Below, piece by piece: positions 9,726-19,029 of a stretch of 64,000 bases of DNA (positions are counted from its first letter, which is position 1; each line of letters begins with the position of its first letter). The position numbers were made by a program, and so were the translations under genes. The notes beneath the pieces are model-generated. The model was not told where the DNA came from, searched no databases, and worked only from the letters and a program-made list of their open reading frames with translations. Where the stretch lies: NCBI GenBank assembly GCA_945862315.1, contig CAMAXW010000006.1:49007-113006 (forward strand). Direction: 5' to 3'. The DNA comes from Klebsiella pneumoniae (GTDB lineage Bacteria > Pseudomonadota > Gammaproteobacteria > Ga0077536).

Positions 9726-11030
9726 CTAAGACTTGACCAAGCGCTCATTGGTCGCCACCAAGCGCTCGATTAACACCCCCGTGAACACTTTATAGAAACG
9801 TAGCTGACAGGCCGGCGCCACTTGCTCTAACAACGTCGCGTTGATTTTCATCAGTGACAGTGGGGTCTCGGCGGTCACCGTGGCGCTGCGGCGAATTTTG
9901 TGTAAAAAACCCATCTCGCCGAAGCAGTCACCGGCTTTTAGACGTTGCAATACCTGACCCTGCTTGGTCACGTTCGCCTCGCCTACCCGGATGAGATACA
10001 GCGCGTCTTCAATCTGGCCCTCCCGCACGATGACACCACCTTGCGGGGCTTCCTGCCAAATGCTCGCACGAATGATTTCCCAGATCTCGCCATCCGTAAA
10101 CCCACGAAAAAATGGCACCGTTTTAAGGGATTCAAAACGCTCGCGGGCGGAGATATCTTCTTGGGGTCGCTGGAGATGCGAGAAGGCGAGGCTCAAATCT
10201 AGGGCTAAATCTATGCCCGTGCTGTAGCGACGTTCTGGCATTTTCTCCAGCAGTTTAAACAGAATTCGCTCTATCGCGGGTGGCAAGTCAGGCCGATACT
10301 CACTCAGCGGCGTGGGTGCTTCGTTGATCACGCGATACATCAGGCGCGAGAAGCTCTCCGCACCAAAGGGATGTCGACCGGTCAACAATTCGTACGCGAC
10401 AATCCCGAGAGAAAATAAATCCGAGCGACTACTGATAAGGTCTTCCTGAATGTGTTCAGGCGACATGTACCGCGGGGAACCCACGAAACCCAGCGGCAGG
10501 GTGTAAGAGAGATCCATGCGATTGATATGGGAGATGCTGAAATCTGCGATTTTCACATCCATCGCCCGCGTCAGCAGAATATTGGAAGGCTTGATGTCAC
10601 GGTGGATGACGCCTTGTCGATGCGCATAATCCAGCGCTTTGGCGCACAGAAAGAGGATTTCCGCGACTTGATTCAGCGGCAGCAGATTATCCGGGCGGCA
10701 GTAGGTTCGCAGCGTCTCTGCCGATTCAATCAACTCCATCACAATGTAGCATTTGTCTTGGTCCACCCCCGCATCAAAAATATCTAAAATATTAGGATGC
10801 CGCAGCAGGCCCGCCGTATGCGCCTCGTTAAAGAACATTTTGCGGAATCGCTCACTGGACTCCGGCGACTTCAACGCATCGGCGATGGCGACCTTAACCG
10901 CCACAGAACGACCGATGTAGGGATCGAGTGCCTCGTAAACAATACCCATACTGCCCCGCCCAATTTCACGGCGTAGCTCGTATTTGCCCATTTTGGCGGG
11001 CATGGTTGCACTGCTGGCAGGAACGGACAT
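9726..11030 (-). CDS. Ser/Thr protein kinase with C-terminal cyclic-nucleotide-binding domain, DFS variant
   Basis: A 434-residue paralogue of the kinase at 8062-9357, with the same order: kinase at about 17-275, cNMP-binding domain at about 305-420. Visible catalytic residues are glycine loop EIGRGSMGIVY, K46 in VAVKVA, E69, and D145 and N150 in VIHRDIKPSN. The metal-binding motif reads DFS (163-165) in place of DFG, followed by SPRYMSPEH. The cNMP cassette GDCFGEMGFL-x4-RRSAT is intact. ATG 11030 is chosen because GAGG lies six bases upstream; ATG 11036 is too close to it. Whether the kinase is active cannot be decided by eye, since the catalytic aspartates are kept but the flexible glycine is lost. 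Confidence 0.92.
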   Translation of the reverse strand: MSVPASSATMPAKMGKYELRREIGRGSMGIVYEALDPYIGRSVAVKVAIADALKSPESSERFRKMFFNEAHTAGLLRHPNILDIFDAGVDQDKCYIVMELIESAETLRTYCRPDNLLPLNQVAEILFLCAKALDYAHRQGVIHRDIKPSNILLTRAMDVKIADFSISHINRMDLSYTLPLGFVGSPRYMSPEHIQEDLISSRSDLFSLGIVAYELLTGRHPFGAESFSRLMYRVINEAPTPLSEYRPDLPPAIERILFKLLEKMPERRYSTGIDLALDLSLAFSHLQRPQEDISARERFESLKTVPFFRGFTDGEIWEIIRASIWQEAPQGGVIVREGQIEDALYLIRVGEANVTKQGQVLQRLKAGDCFGEMGFLHKIRRSATVTAETPLSLMKINATLLEQVAPACQLRFYKVFTGVLIERLVATNERLVKS

Positions 11031-11094
11031 GAACATCCTCGTGGTGGGGATTCCTCGGGAGTCTAACAGGCCAAACCCAAGGCGCCGATTAACT

Positions 11095-11125
11095 TTGCCC
11101 CCGTGCCGCCAGAGCCCGTTATAAT
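11095..11125 (+). promoter_or_regulatory. Possible sigma-70 promoter for the SCO1 gene
   Basis: A perfect TATAAT at 11120-11125 lies seven bases before the ATG at 11132, with TTGCCC at 11095-11100 as a weak -35 (19-base spacer). If real, transcription would start at or next to the start codon and give a nearly leaderless message. Low confidence because the spacer is long. Confidence 0.35.
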
Positions 11126-11131
11126 CGCCTG

Positions 11132-11776
11132 ATGACCACCTCCTCACCACGACTCCAAGCCAACGCTTGGATTGCCCTGTTAGCCTTTGTGGCGCTCAGT
11201 GCTGGCGCATTGTTTGCCGTTTTACGCGAACAACAGCGCCCCGCCATCCCTAATTTAATCTGGCCCGACCCACCGACCTTGGGCGCCTTCAGCCTGTCGA
11301 TGGCCGATGGCGCAACGCTAAACCAAGACTCGTTAAAGGGACATTGGACGCTATTGTTCTTCGGGTTCACCCACTGCCCCGATGTCTGCCCCAACACCTT
11401 GTCTGTCCTGAAACAAACCACGCAGCGTCTGGCAGATGATCCACTCTATCGCGCGCGCGGGCAGGTGGTGTTTGTTTCGGTCGACCCAGAGCGGGATCAG
11501 CCAGCGGCGCTGGCCAAATACGTGCACTACTTCAACCCGCAGTTTCTAGCGGCCACTGGTCCGGCAGCGGCGCTGGCGGATCTGACCCGGCCGCTCGGGG
11601 TCATCCACGCTCGGGTACCGCTGGCCGGCGAGGAGTACTCCTTTGACCACACCGCGTCCATTTTCTTAATCGATCCCGCGCTGCGGCTACTGGGGGTTTG
11701 GAGTCTGCCCCACGATGCAGAAACAATTAGCACGGCGTTCCGGCAAATCAGCGCCTTTGGTGCGCAAAATCCATGA
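11132..11776 (+). CDS. SCO1/SenC family copper-binding assembly protein
   Basis: A membrane-anchored thioredoxin-fold protein of 214 residues that carries copper to the CuA site of cytochrome c oxidase or acts as a thiol reductase. One N-terminal hydrophobic segment (WIALLAFVALSAGALFAVL, about 13-31) anchors it facing the periplasm. The CxxxC copper site is GFTHCPDVCPNTL, and the third ligand histidine is in SFDHTASIFLID. The next gene starts inside its stop codon (ATGA), so the two copper proteins are translationally coupled. No oxidase genes are in the window. Confidence 0.94.
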   Translation: MTTSSPRLQANAWIALLAFVALSAGALFAVLREQQRPAIPNLIWPDPPTLGAFSLSMADGATLNQDSLKGHWTLLFFGFTHCPDVCPNTLSVLKQTTQRLADDPLYRARGQVVFVSVDPERDQPAALAKYVHYFNPQFLAATGPAAALADLTRPLGVIHARVPLAGEEYSFDHTASIFLIDPALRLLGVWSLPHDAETISTAFRQISAFGAQNP

Positions 11777-12207
11777 ATTTGGGGCGCGTTTTGCTGCTGA
11801 CATTGGCGCTGCCAATCACCGCCCAGGCGTGCCCCGGGCTTGAGGTACACGCGGCGTGGGTGCGCGAGCCACCACCCGGCAGTCCCGGTACCGCAGCGTT
11901 CATGCAGTTACATAACGCTGGCACCTCCCCGCTCACGCTCACCCAGTGGCACAGCCCACAGTTCGGCATGACCATGCTGCACGCCACAGAAGTGATTGAT
12001 GGCGAGGCCCGCATGCGCGCGCCAGCGCCGCTGTCCCTGCCGCCCGGCACAGACGTCACCTTGGCGCCGGGCGGCTTACATCTCATGCTCATGAAACCCG
12101 TGCAAAGCTTGCACGAGGGCGATTTAGTGTCGATTGAAATCAACTGCGGCCCGCACGCACAGACCTTCGCGCTCCCCGTGCGGCGCGCGCCACCGGCGGC
12201 CCCGTGA
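11773..12207 (+). CDS. Periplasmic copper chaperone PCu(A)C
   Basis: A 144-residue exported protein. Residues 1-17 are a signal peptide ending near AQAC. The family's copper ligands appear in order: a histidine in LEVHAAWVREPPPGS, then FGMTMLHATEV, then GGLHLMLMKP; together these match the H-x-n-M-x-n-H-x-n-M pattern. PCu(A)C hands Cu(I) to oxidase subunits and works with SCO proteins, which agrees with the four-base ATGA overlap with the upstream SCO1 gene. Its end overlaps the psd start in the same way (GTGA). Confidence 0.93.
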   Translation: MNLGRVLLLTLALPITAQACPGLEVHAAWVREPPPGSPGTAAFMQLHNAGTSPLTLTQWHSPQFGMTMLHATEVIDGEARMRAPAPLSLPPGTDVTLAPGGLHLMLMKPVQSLHEGDLVSIEINCGPHAQTFALPVRRAPPAAP

Positions 12208-13058
12208 AACCGACCCTCGACGCCTTACTGGTTTTCCCCCAGCGCGTACTACCCCAACGGGCTTTGTCGGACTTGGTCAGGTGGCTCACCAGGCTGCGCT
12301 CCCCGCAACTCGCACCCATGGTGATTCGCGCTTTTTGCCGCTGGTATGCGGTTAACTTGGCGGAGGCAGAGCGCTCGGAGGCCACCGATTACCACAGCTT
12401 TAACGACTTCTTCACCCGCGCTTTGCGCAGCGGTGTACGGCCATTACCCGCCGCCTCAGCGGCCATCGCCAGCCCGGCCGACGGCACCCTGAGCCAGTTT
12501 GGTCAAATCGCCAATGGCCAATTGCTGCAAGCCAAAGGGCGCTCGTTTTCCCTTGCGGCATTGTTGGCAGGCAACACCCTCTTGGCCGGGAAACTCGCCG
12601 GCGGTCGTTTTGCGGTGGTCTACTTAGCGCCGCGCGACTATCACCGCGTGCACGCGGCAATGGCCTGTCAGATCACAGACATTACCTTCGTGCCGGGCAC
12701 ACTTTATTCCGTGAACGACCGCACCGCGCGCGTCATCGACCAACTGTACGCGCGCAACGAACGGGTAATTTTGGCCGGCGAGTGCGAGTGGGGACCGTGC
12801 GCGCTGGTGATGGTGGGCGCGATGTTGGTCAGCTCAATGGCCGTGCGCGGCTTTGACTTGGACGCCCTGAGCCGCGGCGCGCAAACGGCCACCAAAGCGC
12901 GGGTAGACCCCGGTTTGGCCTATGCCCGCGGCGAGGAGATGGGACGTTTTAATATGGGCTCGACGGTGGTTTTACTCTTGCCAGCCGGTGCGCCCAATTG
13001 GTCGGCGGATCTCGCCCCGGGCTTGCCCCTGCTGATGGGGCACGCGCTAAGCCGCTAA
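12204..13058 (+). CDS. psd: Phosphatidylserine decarboxylase
   Basis: This enzyme makes phosphatidylethanolamine from phosphatidylserine, using a pyruvoyl group formed by self-cleavage. The 284-residue proenzyme has the cleavage site as MGSTVV with the serine at 253 (LGST in most relatives), the catalytic histidine region LAPRDYHRVHAAM, and SPADGTLS earlier. A GTG start at 12204 overlaps the stop of the PCu(A)C gene, so the lipid gene is coupled to the copper pair. The functional reason for this coupling is unknown. It ends 21 bases before the convergent nuoN stop. Confidence 0.95.
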   Translation: MKPTLDALLVFPQRVLPQRALSDLVRWLTRLRSPQLAPMVIRAFCRWYAVNLAEAERSEATDYHSFNDFFTRALRSGVRPLPAASAAIASPADGTLSQFGQIANGQLLQAKGRSFSLAALLAGNTLLAGKLAGGRFAVVYLAPRDYHRVHAAMACQITDITFVPGTLYSVNDRTARVIDQLYARNERVILAGECEWGPCALVMVGAMLVSSMAVRGFDLDALSRGAQTATKARVDPGLAYARGEEMGRFNMGSTVVLLLPAGAPNWSADLAPGLPLLMGHALSR

Positions 13059-13079
13059 AAGCCCGCGGTTAAACGGCTT

Positions 13080-14522
13080 TCACTGCCACGGCAGATAAGG
13101 CAGGGTCGCGCCCACACACACCGACATCAGCGCGCTGGGCGCCAAGCCCAGCAACAATACCGCTAGGCCATTGACGCTGAAAATGAGTTTGAGGTCGGGT
13201 CCTGCCTCGACGCCGGTGGTCACCAGTGGCTCGTCGAAATACATGATCTTGATCACCCGCAGATAATAGTAGGCGCCTACCAGCGAGAACATGACCGCCA
13301 CCGTGGCCAGCCACACATCGTGCGCTTGCACCACTTCTTTGAGCACGAACCATTTGGCCCAAAATCCCGCGAAGGGTGGCACACCGGCCATCGAGAACAT
13401 CAGGATCAACACCATAAAACCAAACCAAGGACTGCGCCGGGCCAAGCCTGTGAGATCGGCGAGTTCGTCGGCCTCAGACTGCCGCGACGACAGCAAGATG
13501 ATGGCGCCAAACGCGCCCATGCTCATCAACGCGTAGACCGTGACGTAAAACAGCGAGGCGGCATAACCCGAGGCGGTCGCGGACAACAGACCCAGCAGCA
13601 TGAAGCCCATGTGCGCAATGGTGGAATAGGCCAGCATGCGTTTGAGATTGGTCTGGGCAATGGCCAGCAAATTACCAATACCCATCGAAAGAACCGCCAG
13701 AATAATCAGCATTTGACGCCATTCTTCCGCTAATCCCCACAATCCATCCACCAGCAAGCGAAAAGCCATGGCAAAGGCGGCGAGCTTGGGTGCCGTGCCA
13801 ATAAACTGAGTGACCGGGGTGGCCGCACCTTCGTAGACGTCTGGAATCCACATGTGGAACGGTGCCACCCCCAGTTTGAAGGCGATCCCGACCAGCAAAA
13901 ACACCAGCCCAAAGACCAGCAGCATGCGCTTGTCGTCCGAGACACTGACCTTAATGAGGAGTTCGGACAGATCGAGTGTGCCCGTTACGCCATACAGGAG
14001 CGACATACCATAGAGCAGCATTCCGGACGCCAAGGCCCCCAGAACAAAATACTTCATCGCGGCTTCTGAGGATTTGGCGGAGTCGCGTTGCAGCGCAACC
14101 AAAGCGTAAAGAGAGAGCGACAGCAGTTCTAGCCCGAGATAAATGGTGATCAAGCTATTCGCCGAAACCAGCAGCAGCATGCCCAGCGTGGCGAACAGCG
14201 CCAAGGGGTAATGTTCACCGTGCGGGGTTTCGCGTTTGCGGAAATAATCACGCGCATAAAAAAACGAAACCACCACCAGCAACAGAATAAAACCTTTCAA
14301 CACGGTCCCAAGGACGTCTTGCCGGTAGGTGCCGGCGAAGGCGAAGCGGGTAGCGTCGGGCACCTGGCTAGCCAATTCCCCGAGCACCACCAAGCTACCG
14401 ATGACGGCGAGCCAAAAAGTGGCAGCAGGCCGCTGGCGGCCCACAAAAGCGTCTACCAACAACGTGGCGCAGGCCAGCACCAGCAGGGTGACTTCGGGGA
14501 GGATGAGTGCAATGTCATTCAT
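13080..14522 (-). CDS. nuoN: NADH-quinone oxidoreductase subunit N
   Basis: A 480-residue antiporter-like membrane subunit of complex I and last gene of the nuo operon. It is hydrophobic throughout, about 14 helices, with the family segments KMLAYSTIAHMGF (proton-channel lysine in the helix-8 region) and PPFAGFWAKWFVLK (broken helix 12). Its ATG at 14522 overlaps the nuoM stop by eight bases. Downstream it converges on psd across 21 bases that contain only a weak six-base inverted repeat, with no clear intrinsic terminator. Confidence 0.97.
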   Translation of the reverse strand: MNDIALILPEVTLLVLACATLLVDAFVGRQRPAATFWLAVIGSLVVLGELASQVPDATRFAFAGTYRQDVLGTVLKGFILLLVVVSFFYARDYFRKRETPHGEHYPLALFATLGMLLLVSANSLITIYLGLELLSLSLYALVALQRDSAKSSEAAMKYFVLGALASGMLLYGMSLLYGVTGTLDLSELLIKVSVSDDKRMLLVFGLVFLLVGIAFKLGVAPFHMWIPDVYEGAATPVTQFIGTAPKLAAFAMAFRLLVDGLWGLAEEWRQMLIILAVLSMGIGNLLAIAQTNLKRMLAYSTIAHMGFMLLGLLSATASGYAASLFYVTVYALMSMGAFGAIILLSSRQSEADELADLTGLARRSPWFGFMVLILMFSMAGVPPFAGFWAKWFVLKEVVQAHDVWLATVAVMFSLVGAYYYLRVIKIMYFDEPLVTTGVEAGPDLKLIFSVNGLAVLLLGLAPSALMSVCVGATLPYLPWQ

Positions 14523-16050
14523 GGGCGGCGACGCTCAGCTTGGATTGGGCAACCTGCTCAACGAGGTGCTGAACGCTCGCGTGCATCATGTCGAGCAGCG
14601 GTGCGGGCCACAGCCCGAGCAGCAGCACCAGCGCGGCGAGTGACGTCAAAATGGCCGTCTCGCGGCCATTGATATCGGTGAGCGCCGCCACTTTGGCGTT
14701 GCGAATTTCGCCAAACACCACGCGTTTGTACATCCACAACGTGTAAGCAGCACCGATGATGAGGGTAGTCCCGGCCAGGAAGGCGTACCAGAAGTTCGCT
14801 TTGAACACGCTCACAATGATCAGGAATTCGCCCACGAAGCCAGAGGTAGCCGGCAGACCGGCGTTGGCCATGGCAAAGAGCAGCATGAAAGCGGCGAACT
14901 TCGGCATCGTGTTGGCCACGCCGCCGTAATCGTTGATTTGTCGGCTATGCAGACGGTCGTAGAGCACGCCCACACATAAAAACAGCGCGCCAGACACGAA
15001 GCCATGAGAAATCATTTGCACCATGGCGCCTTCGATGGCCATCGCCGCGTTTTTCCAGTCGTTGGTGCCGGCGAAAATATCGAACACGGCGAATAGCCCC
15101 AACGTCACAAAACCCATGTGCGAGATAGATGAATACGCGATGAGTTTTTTCATGTCTTGTTGGGCCAAAGCCACCAGCCCGATGTAAACCACCGCAACGA
15201 GCGACAGCGCAATCATGAAGCCATCGAGGGACGCCGAAGCGTCTGGGGTAATGGGCAGGCTAAAACGCAGGAAGCCGTAGCCGCCCATCTTCAGCATGAT
15301 GGCCGCCAGCACCACCGAGCCGCCGGTGGGCGCCTCCACGTGGGCGTCGGGCAACCAAGTGTGTACCGGCCACATGGGTACCTTGACCGCAAAGGCCATC
15401 AAGAAGGCGATGAAAATCCATTGCTGTTCTGTGGCCGTCAGTTGGGCTGCCTGCAAATCTGCGATCGAAAAGCTGTGTACCTGACTGTAGAGATACAGCA
15501 GCGCGACCAGCATCAGCACGGAACCCAAAAAGGTGTAGAGGAAAAATTTAATCGTGGCGTAGACGCGCCGCGGCCCGCCCCAGATGCCGATGATCAAGAA
15601 CATCGGGATGAGCATGGCTTCCCAAAACACATAAAAGAGCAGCGCGTCGAGCGCGCAGAACACCCCCACCATGACGCCTTCCAGAATGAGAAAGGCGCCC
15701 ATGTATTGATTGACGCGCTGATCGATAACCTCCCACCCAGCGGCGATGACCAAGACGGTGGTAAAGGTGGTCAGCAAAATGAGCGGCAGCGCGATGCCAT
15801 CGATGCCCACGTGATAGTTGATCTTAAAAGCAGCAATCCACGGCTTGAACTCCACGAACTGCATGGCAGCAGTGCTGAGATCAAAATCACGGTAGAGCAG
15901 CAGCGAAAACGCAAACACCACGATCGAGATGACCAGCGCATCCACGCGCACGCTGCGTTCGCGGCGGCCGCTACCGGCAAAAATTACCCACAGGCCCCCA
16001 AGAATGGGGAGCCAAATGACGGTACTGAGTAAGGGCAAATCCAATTGCAT
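14515..16050 (-). CDS. nuoM: NADH-quinone oxidoreductase subunit M
   Basis: A 511-residue antiporter-like proton-pumping subunit of the complex I membrane arm. Conserved elements include the glutamate-bearing helix 5 region FYVFWEAMLIPMFLIIGIWG, the channel helix HTWLPDAHVEAPTGGSVVLA and KKLIAYSSISHMGFV. It starts at ATG 16050 (MQLDLPLLSTVIWLPILGG), 36 bases after nuoL, and overlaps nuoN by eight bases. Length and segment order are normal for the family. Confidence 0.97.
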   Translation of the reverse strand: MQLDLPLLSTVIWLPILGGLWVIFAGSGRRERSVRVDALVISIVVFAFSLLLYRDFDLSTAAMQFVEFKPWIAAFKINYHVGIDGIALPLILLTTFTTVLVIAAGWEVIDQRVNQYMGAFLILEGVMVGVFCALDALLFYVFWEAMLIPMFLIIGIWGGPRRVYATIKFFLYTFLGSVLMLVALLYLYSQVHSFSIADLQAAQLTATEQQWIFIAFLMAFAVKVPMWPVHTWLPDAHVEAPTGGSVVLAAIMLKMGGYGFLRFSLPITPDASASLDGFMIALSLVAVVYIGLVALAQQDMKKLIAYSSISHMGFVTLGLFAVFDIFAGTNDWKNAAMAIEGAMVQMISHGFVSGALFLCVGVLYDRLHSRQINDYGGVANTMPKFAAFMLLFAMANAGLPATSGFVGEFLIIVSVFKANFWYAFLAGTTLIIGAAYTLWMYKRVVFGEIRNAKVAALTDINGRETAILTSLAALVLLLGLWPAPLLDMMHASVQHLVEQVAQSKLSVAAHE

Positions 16051-16086
16051 GCTATTGCTCGCTGCTTCGCTAGCGCGTCGCCCGCG

Positions 16087-18051
16087 TCAAGCGAGCACTT
16101 TGTGGACAAATACGGCCAGCAACGCCAGCAAGCCAAGAATCATGGCGAAGGCGTAGTGGTACAGATAACCAGACTGGACGCCGCGCAGTACCTGCGACCA
16201 CCACCCAACCAAACGGGCGGAGCCGTTGACGATGAGCCCATCGATAAGGTTGACATCCCCAGCGCGCCAAAAAAACCAGCCGACACGCCGCGCGCCGCCG
16301 GCAAAAAACCAGTCGTTGAAGGCGTCGAAGCCGTACTTTGCTTCCAACACGCGTTGCAGAGGCGCCAGCACCCGGCCTACCTGCGCCGGAATGGACGGCT
16401 GCTTCAAGTAGCACAACCACGCCGTGGCCACGCCCGCCATGGCCAGCCAAAACGGGGGTTGCATAAGGCCGTGCAGGATAAAAGGACCCACGCCATGGAA
16501 TTCGGCGTGCAACTCGGCGTTGACCTCCGCGTGCGCGGCGTTCAGAAAAATGCTGCTACCGAAGTAATCGCCGAACACCATCGGACCCACGGCAATCGCG
16601 CCGATGATCAAAGACGGGATAGCCAGTGCCACCAAGGGCACCCACACCACGGGTGGCGATTCGTGCAGATGTTCCTGCGTGTGGTGGTCCATGCGCTCTT
16701 TGCCGTGAAACACCAAAAACACCAGCCGGAACGAATACAACGCCGTGACGAACACGCTGATTAAACAGGCCGCATACCCAATGGCCGCACCCGGCGTGTG
16801 AGAGACTTTGACGGCCTCAATGATGGCGTCTTTCGAGAAGAAGCCTGCCGTGCCGGGGAATCCGATCAAGGCTAGGGAGCCGATTAGACTGGTGAGCCAG
16901 GTGATGGGCAAATACTTGCGCAGACCGCCCATTTTTCGCATGTCCTGCTCGTGGTGCATACCAATAATGACCGAACCTGCGGCCAGGAAGAGCAGCGCTT
17001 TAAAGAAGGCGTGGGTCATTAGGTGAAAAATAGCCGCGGAGTAGGCGGAGGCGCCTAGCGCGACCGTCATGTAGCCCAGCTGCGAGAGCGTGGAATACGC
17101 CACTACCCGCTTGATATCGTTTTGCACCAACGCCAACAGCCCCATGAAAAACGCGGTGATGGCGCCGATCACCAACACCACAGACAGCGCAGTGGTGGAA
17201 AGCTCGAACAAGGGCGACATCCGCGCCACCATAAAAATACCAGCGGTCACCATGGTGGCGGCGTGGATAAGGGCGGAGATGGGGGTCGGGCCTTCCATGG
17301 AATCGGGCAGCCACACATGTAAGGGCACCTGCGCGGACTTGCCCATCGCACCCACGAACAGCAGCACGCAAGTGACCGTCATCAGAGACCAAGGATGGCC
17401 GGGCCAGAGCGTGATGGTGGTTTCGGTCAGACTAGGTGCCTTGGCAAAGACCGCGGCGTAATCCAGCGTGCCGCAATACATGAGGACCGCGGCAATGCCC
17501 AACAGAAAACCGAAGTCGCCCACGCGGTTCACTAAAAAGGCTTTGAGATTGGCGTAGATCGCGGTCTCGCGTTTGTACCAGAAACCGATGAGCAGATAAG
17601 ACACCAAGCCGACGGCTTCCCAGCCGAAAAACAGCTGCAAAAAATTATTGGCCATGACCAGCATCAGCATGCTGAAGGTGAACAAGGAGATGTAGCCAAA
17701 AAACCGCTGATAACCGGGATCGTCGTGCATGTAACCGATGGTGTAGATGTGGACCATCCACGACACAAACGTCACCACGACCATCATCGTGGCCGTGAGT
17801 TGGTCAACCAAGAAACCCACGTGGAAGTCCACGCCGCCGGTACCCAGCCAAGTGTACAAATTCACGTTGAGCGGTGGCTCGTGCCCCAGCACTATCCGGC
17901 TGAAAACCACGACTGACAACGCGAAGGAGATCCCCACGCCGAGGATCGTCACCCAGTGCGAGCCCGCGCGCCCAATGACCCGCCCACATAGCCCCGCAAG
18001 GATTGCGCCGACCAGTGGTGCCAGCACGATGTATAGACAGAGTTCTTTCAA
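16087..18051 (-). CDS. nuoL: NADH-quinone oxidoreductase subunit L
   Basis: A 654-residue distal antiporter-like subunit of complex I, with the long lateral helix and final membrane helix expected at the C-terminus. Diagnostic segments are FFGWEAVGLVSYLLIGFW (helix 5 aspartate/glutamate region), HVWLPDSMEGPTPISALIHA and KRVVAYSTLSQLGYM. The start is a TTG at 18051; the resulting N-terminus MKELCLYIVLAPLVGAILAG aligns well with the family, so a non-ATG start is credible. A 45-base gap separates it from nuoK. Confidence 0.96.
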   Translation of the reverse strand: MKELCLYIVLAPLVGAILAGLCGRVIGRAGSHWVTILGVGISFALSVVVFSRIVLGHEPPLNVNLYTWLGTGGVDFHVGFLVDQLTATMMVVVTFVSWMVHIYTIGYMHDDPGYQRFFGYISLFTFSMLMLVMANNFLQLFFGWEAVGLVSYLLIGFWYKRETAIYANLKAFLVNRVGDFGFLLGIAAVLMYCGTLDYAAVFAKAPSLTETTITLWPGHPWSLMTVTCVLLFVGAMGKSAQVPLHVWLPDSMEGPTPISALIHAATMVTAGIFMVARMSPLFELSTTALSVVLVIGAITAFFMGLLALVQNDIKRVVAYSTLSQLGYMTVALGASAYSAAIFHLMTHAFFKALLFLAAGSVIIGMHHEQDMRKMGGLRKYLPITWLTSLIGSLALIGFPGTAGFFSKDAIIEAVKVSHTPGAAIGYAACLISVFVTALYSFRLVFLVFHGKERMDHHTQEHLHESPPVVWVPLVALAIPSLIIGAIAVGPMVFGDYFGSSIFLNAAHAEVNAELHAEFHGVGPFILHGLMQPPFWLAMAGVATAWLCYLKQPSIPAQVGRVLAPLQRVLEAKYGFDAFNDWFFAGGARRVGWFFWRAGDVNLIDGLIVNGSARLVGWWSQVLRGVQSGYLYHYAFAMILGLLALLAVFVHKVLA

Positions 18052-18096
18052 GTGTCGCTGCTCTTTAAATTCTTCTTAGTCGCGCTGACCAACTTG

Positions 18097-18402
18097 TTAG
18101 CCGCGCAGGGTGTCGAGGTCTTCAACATTGATAGAGCGGCGGTTACGGAACAAAACCACCAGAATGGCCAAGCCAATCGCGGATTCCGCCGCGGCAACGG
18201 TCAAGATGAAAAACACAAATACCTGACCAGAAATATCCTGATTGAAATGCGAGAACGCGATGAAATTGAGATTAACCGCGAGGAGCATAAGCTCGATGCA
18301 CATCAACAGCACGATGACGTTTTTGCGATTGATAAAAATGCCGGCGACGCTGAGGCAAAACAGCGCGGCCGCGACAATGAGGTAGTGGGCGAGGGAAATC
18401 AT
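18097..18402 (-). CDS. nuoK: NADH-quinone oxidoreductase subunit K
   Basis: A 101-residue, three-helix membrane subunit of complex I. The two conserved membrane glutamates lie in [20 protein letters not shown] and in [19 protein letters not shown]. The end [14 protein letters not shown] is the usual short tail. The ATG overlaps the nuoJ stop as ATGA, which suggests translational coupling. The length is normal. Confidence 0.97.
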   Translation of the reverse strand: MISLAHYLIVAAALFCLSVAGIFINRKNVIVLLMCIELMLLAVNLNFIAFSHFNQDISGQVFVFFILTVAAAESAIGLAILVVLFRNRRSINVEDLDTLRG

Positions 18403-19004
18403 GGTGTGCCCTCCGCGTCCATGTCTTTGATGAGGCGGACGCGGTCATCGCGCTGCACCTGCACTTGCAGTTCGGGCTTCGGCGCTTTGGTCTGACGGGA
18501 GGGACGCAACGTTAGGGCGATCGCTGCAATGATGGCGACCAATAGCACCACCGCGGCGGCTTCGAAGGGCAGCAGAAACTGCGAGAACAAGGCCCGCCCT
18601 AGGGCTTGGGTGTTGTTGTAATCGGCCGCGTGGGCCAAGGGTGCTGCGAACAAGGCCAGACCAAAATGTTTGGGTCCCACCACCAGTGCCAGGGAAACCA
18701 TCATCAGCGCGGCAAACACCAGCGCCACCGGCACATAACGGGCAAAGCCTTCGCGCAGTACGGCCAGGTTGATGTCCAGCATCATCACCACAAACATAAA
18801 CAGCACCATCACCGCCCCAACGTAGACCAGCACCAGGGTGATCGCTAAAAACTCAGCCTCGAGGAGCATCCACAGGCCCGCGCTCGCAAAAAACGCCACC
18901 ACCAGACACAGCACCGCGTGTACCGGGTTACGCAACACGATAACCATGGCGGCAGCCGCTATGACTAGCGCAGAAAATGCGTAAAAAATGATCTGCTCAA
19001 CCAT
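18399..19004 (-). CDS. nuoJ: NADH-quinone oxidoreductase subunit J
   Basis: A 201-residue membrane subunit of complex I with five helices. The conserved segment with the pi-bulge and tyrosine region is [21 protein letters not shown] charged cytoplasmic or periplasmic tail of about 30 residues ends the protein. I chose ATG 19004 ([14 protein letters not shown]), preceded by a GGGTGG-type ribosome binding site; a longer in-frame reading from 19088 would overlap nuoI. It is 25 bases after nuoI and overlaps nuoK by four bases. Confidence 0.95.
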   Translation of the reverse strand: MVEQIIFYAFSALVIAAAAMVIVLRNPVHAVLCLVVAFFASAGLWMLLEAEFLAITLVLVYVGAVMVLFMFVVMMLDINLAVLREGFARYVPVALVFAALMMVSLALVVGPKHFGLALFAAPLAHAADYNNTQALGRALFSQFLLPFEAAAVVLLVAIIAAIALTLRPSRQTKAPKPELQVQVQRDDRVRLIKDMDAEGTP

Positions 19005-19029
19005 CAGTGGCCACCCATCGCACGATTTT

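Noticed and set aside
13057..13082. Intrinsic terminator between psd and nuoN
   Set aside because: Only a six-base stem can form and no T-tract follows on either strand.
15157..16032. A 291-codon plus-strand frame antisense to nuoM, histidine-rich
   Set aside because: The histidine and glutamine richness arises from reading hydrophobic nuoM codons in antisense; no ribosome binding site or family.
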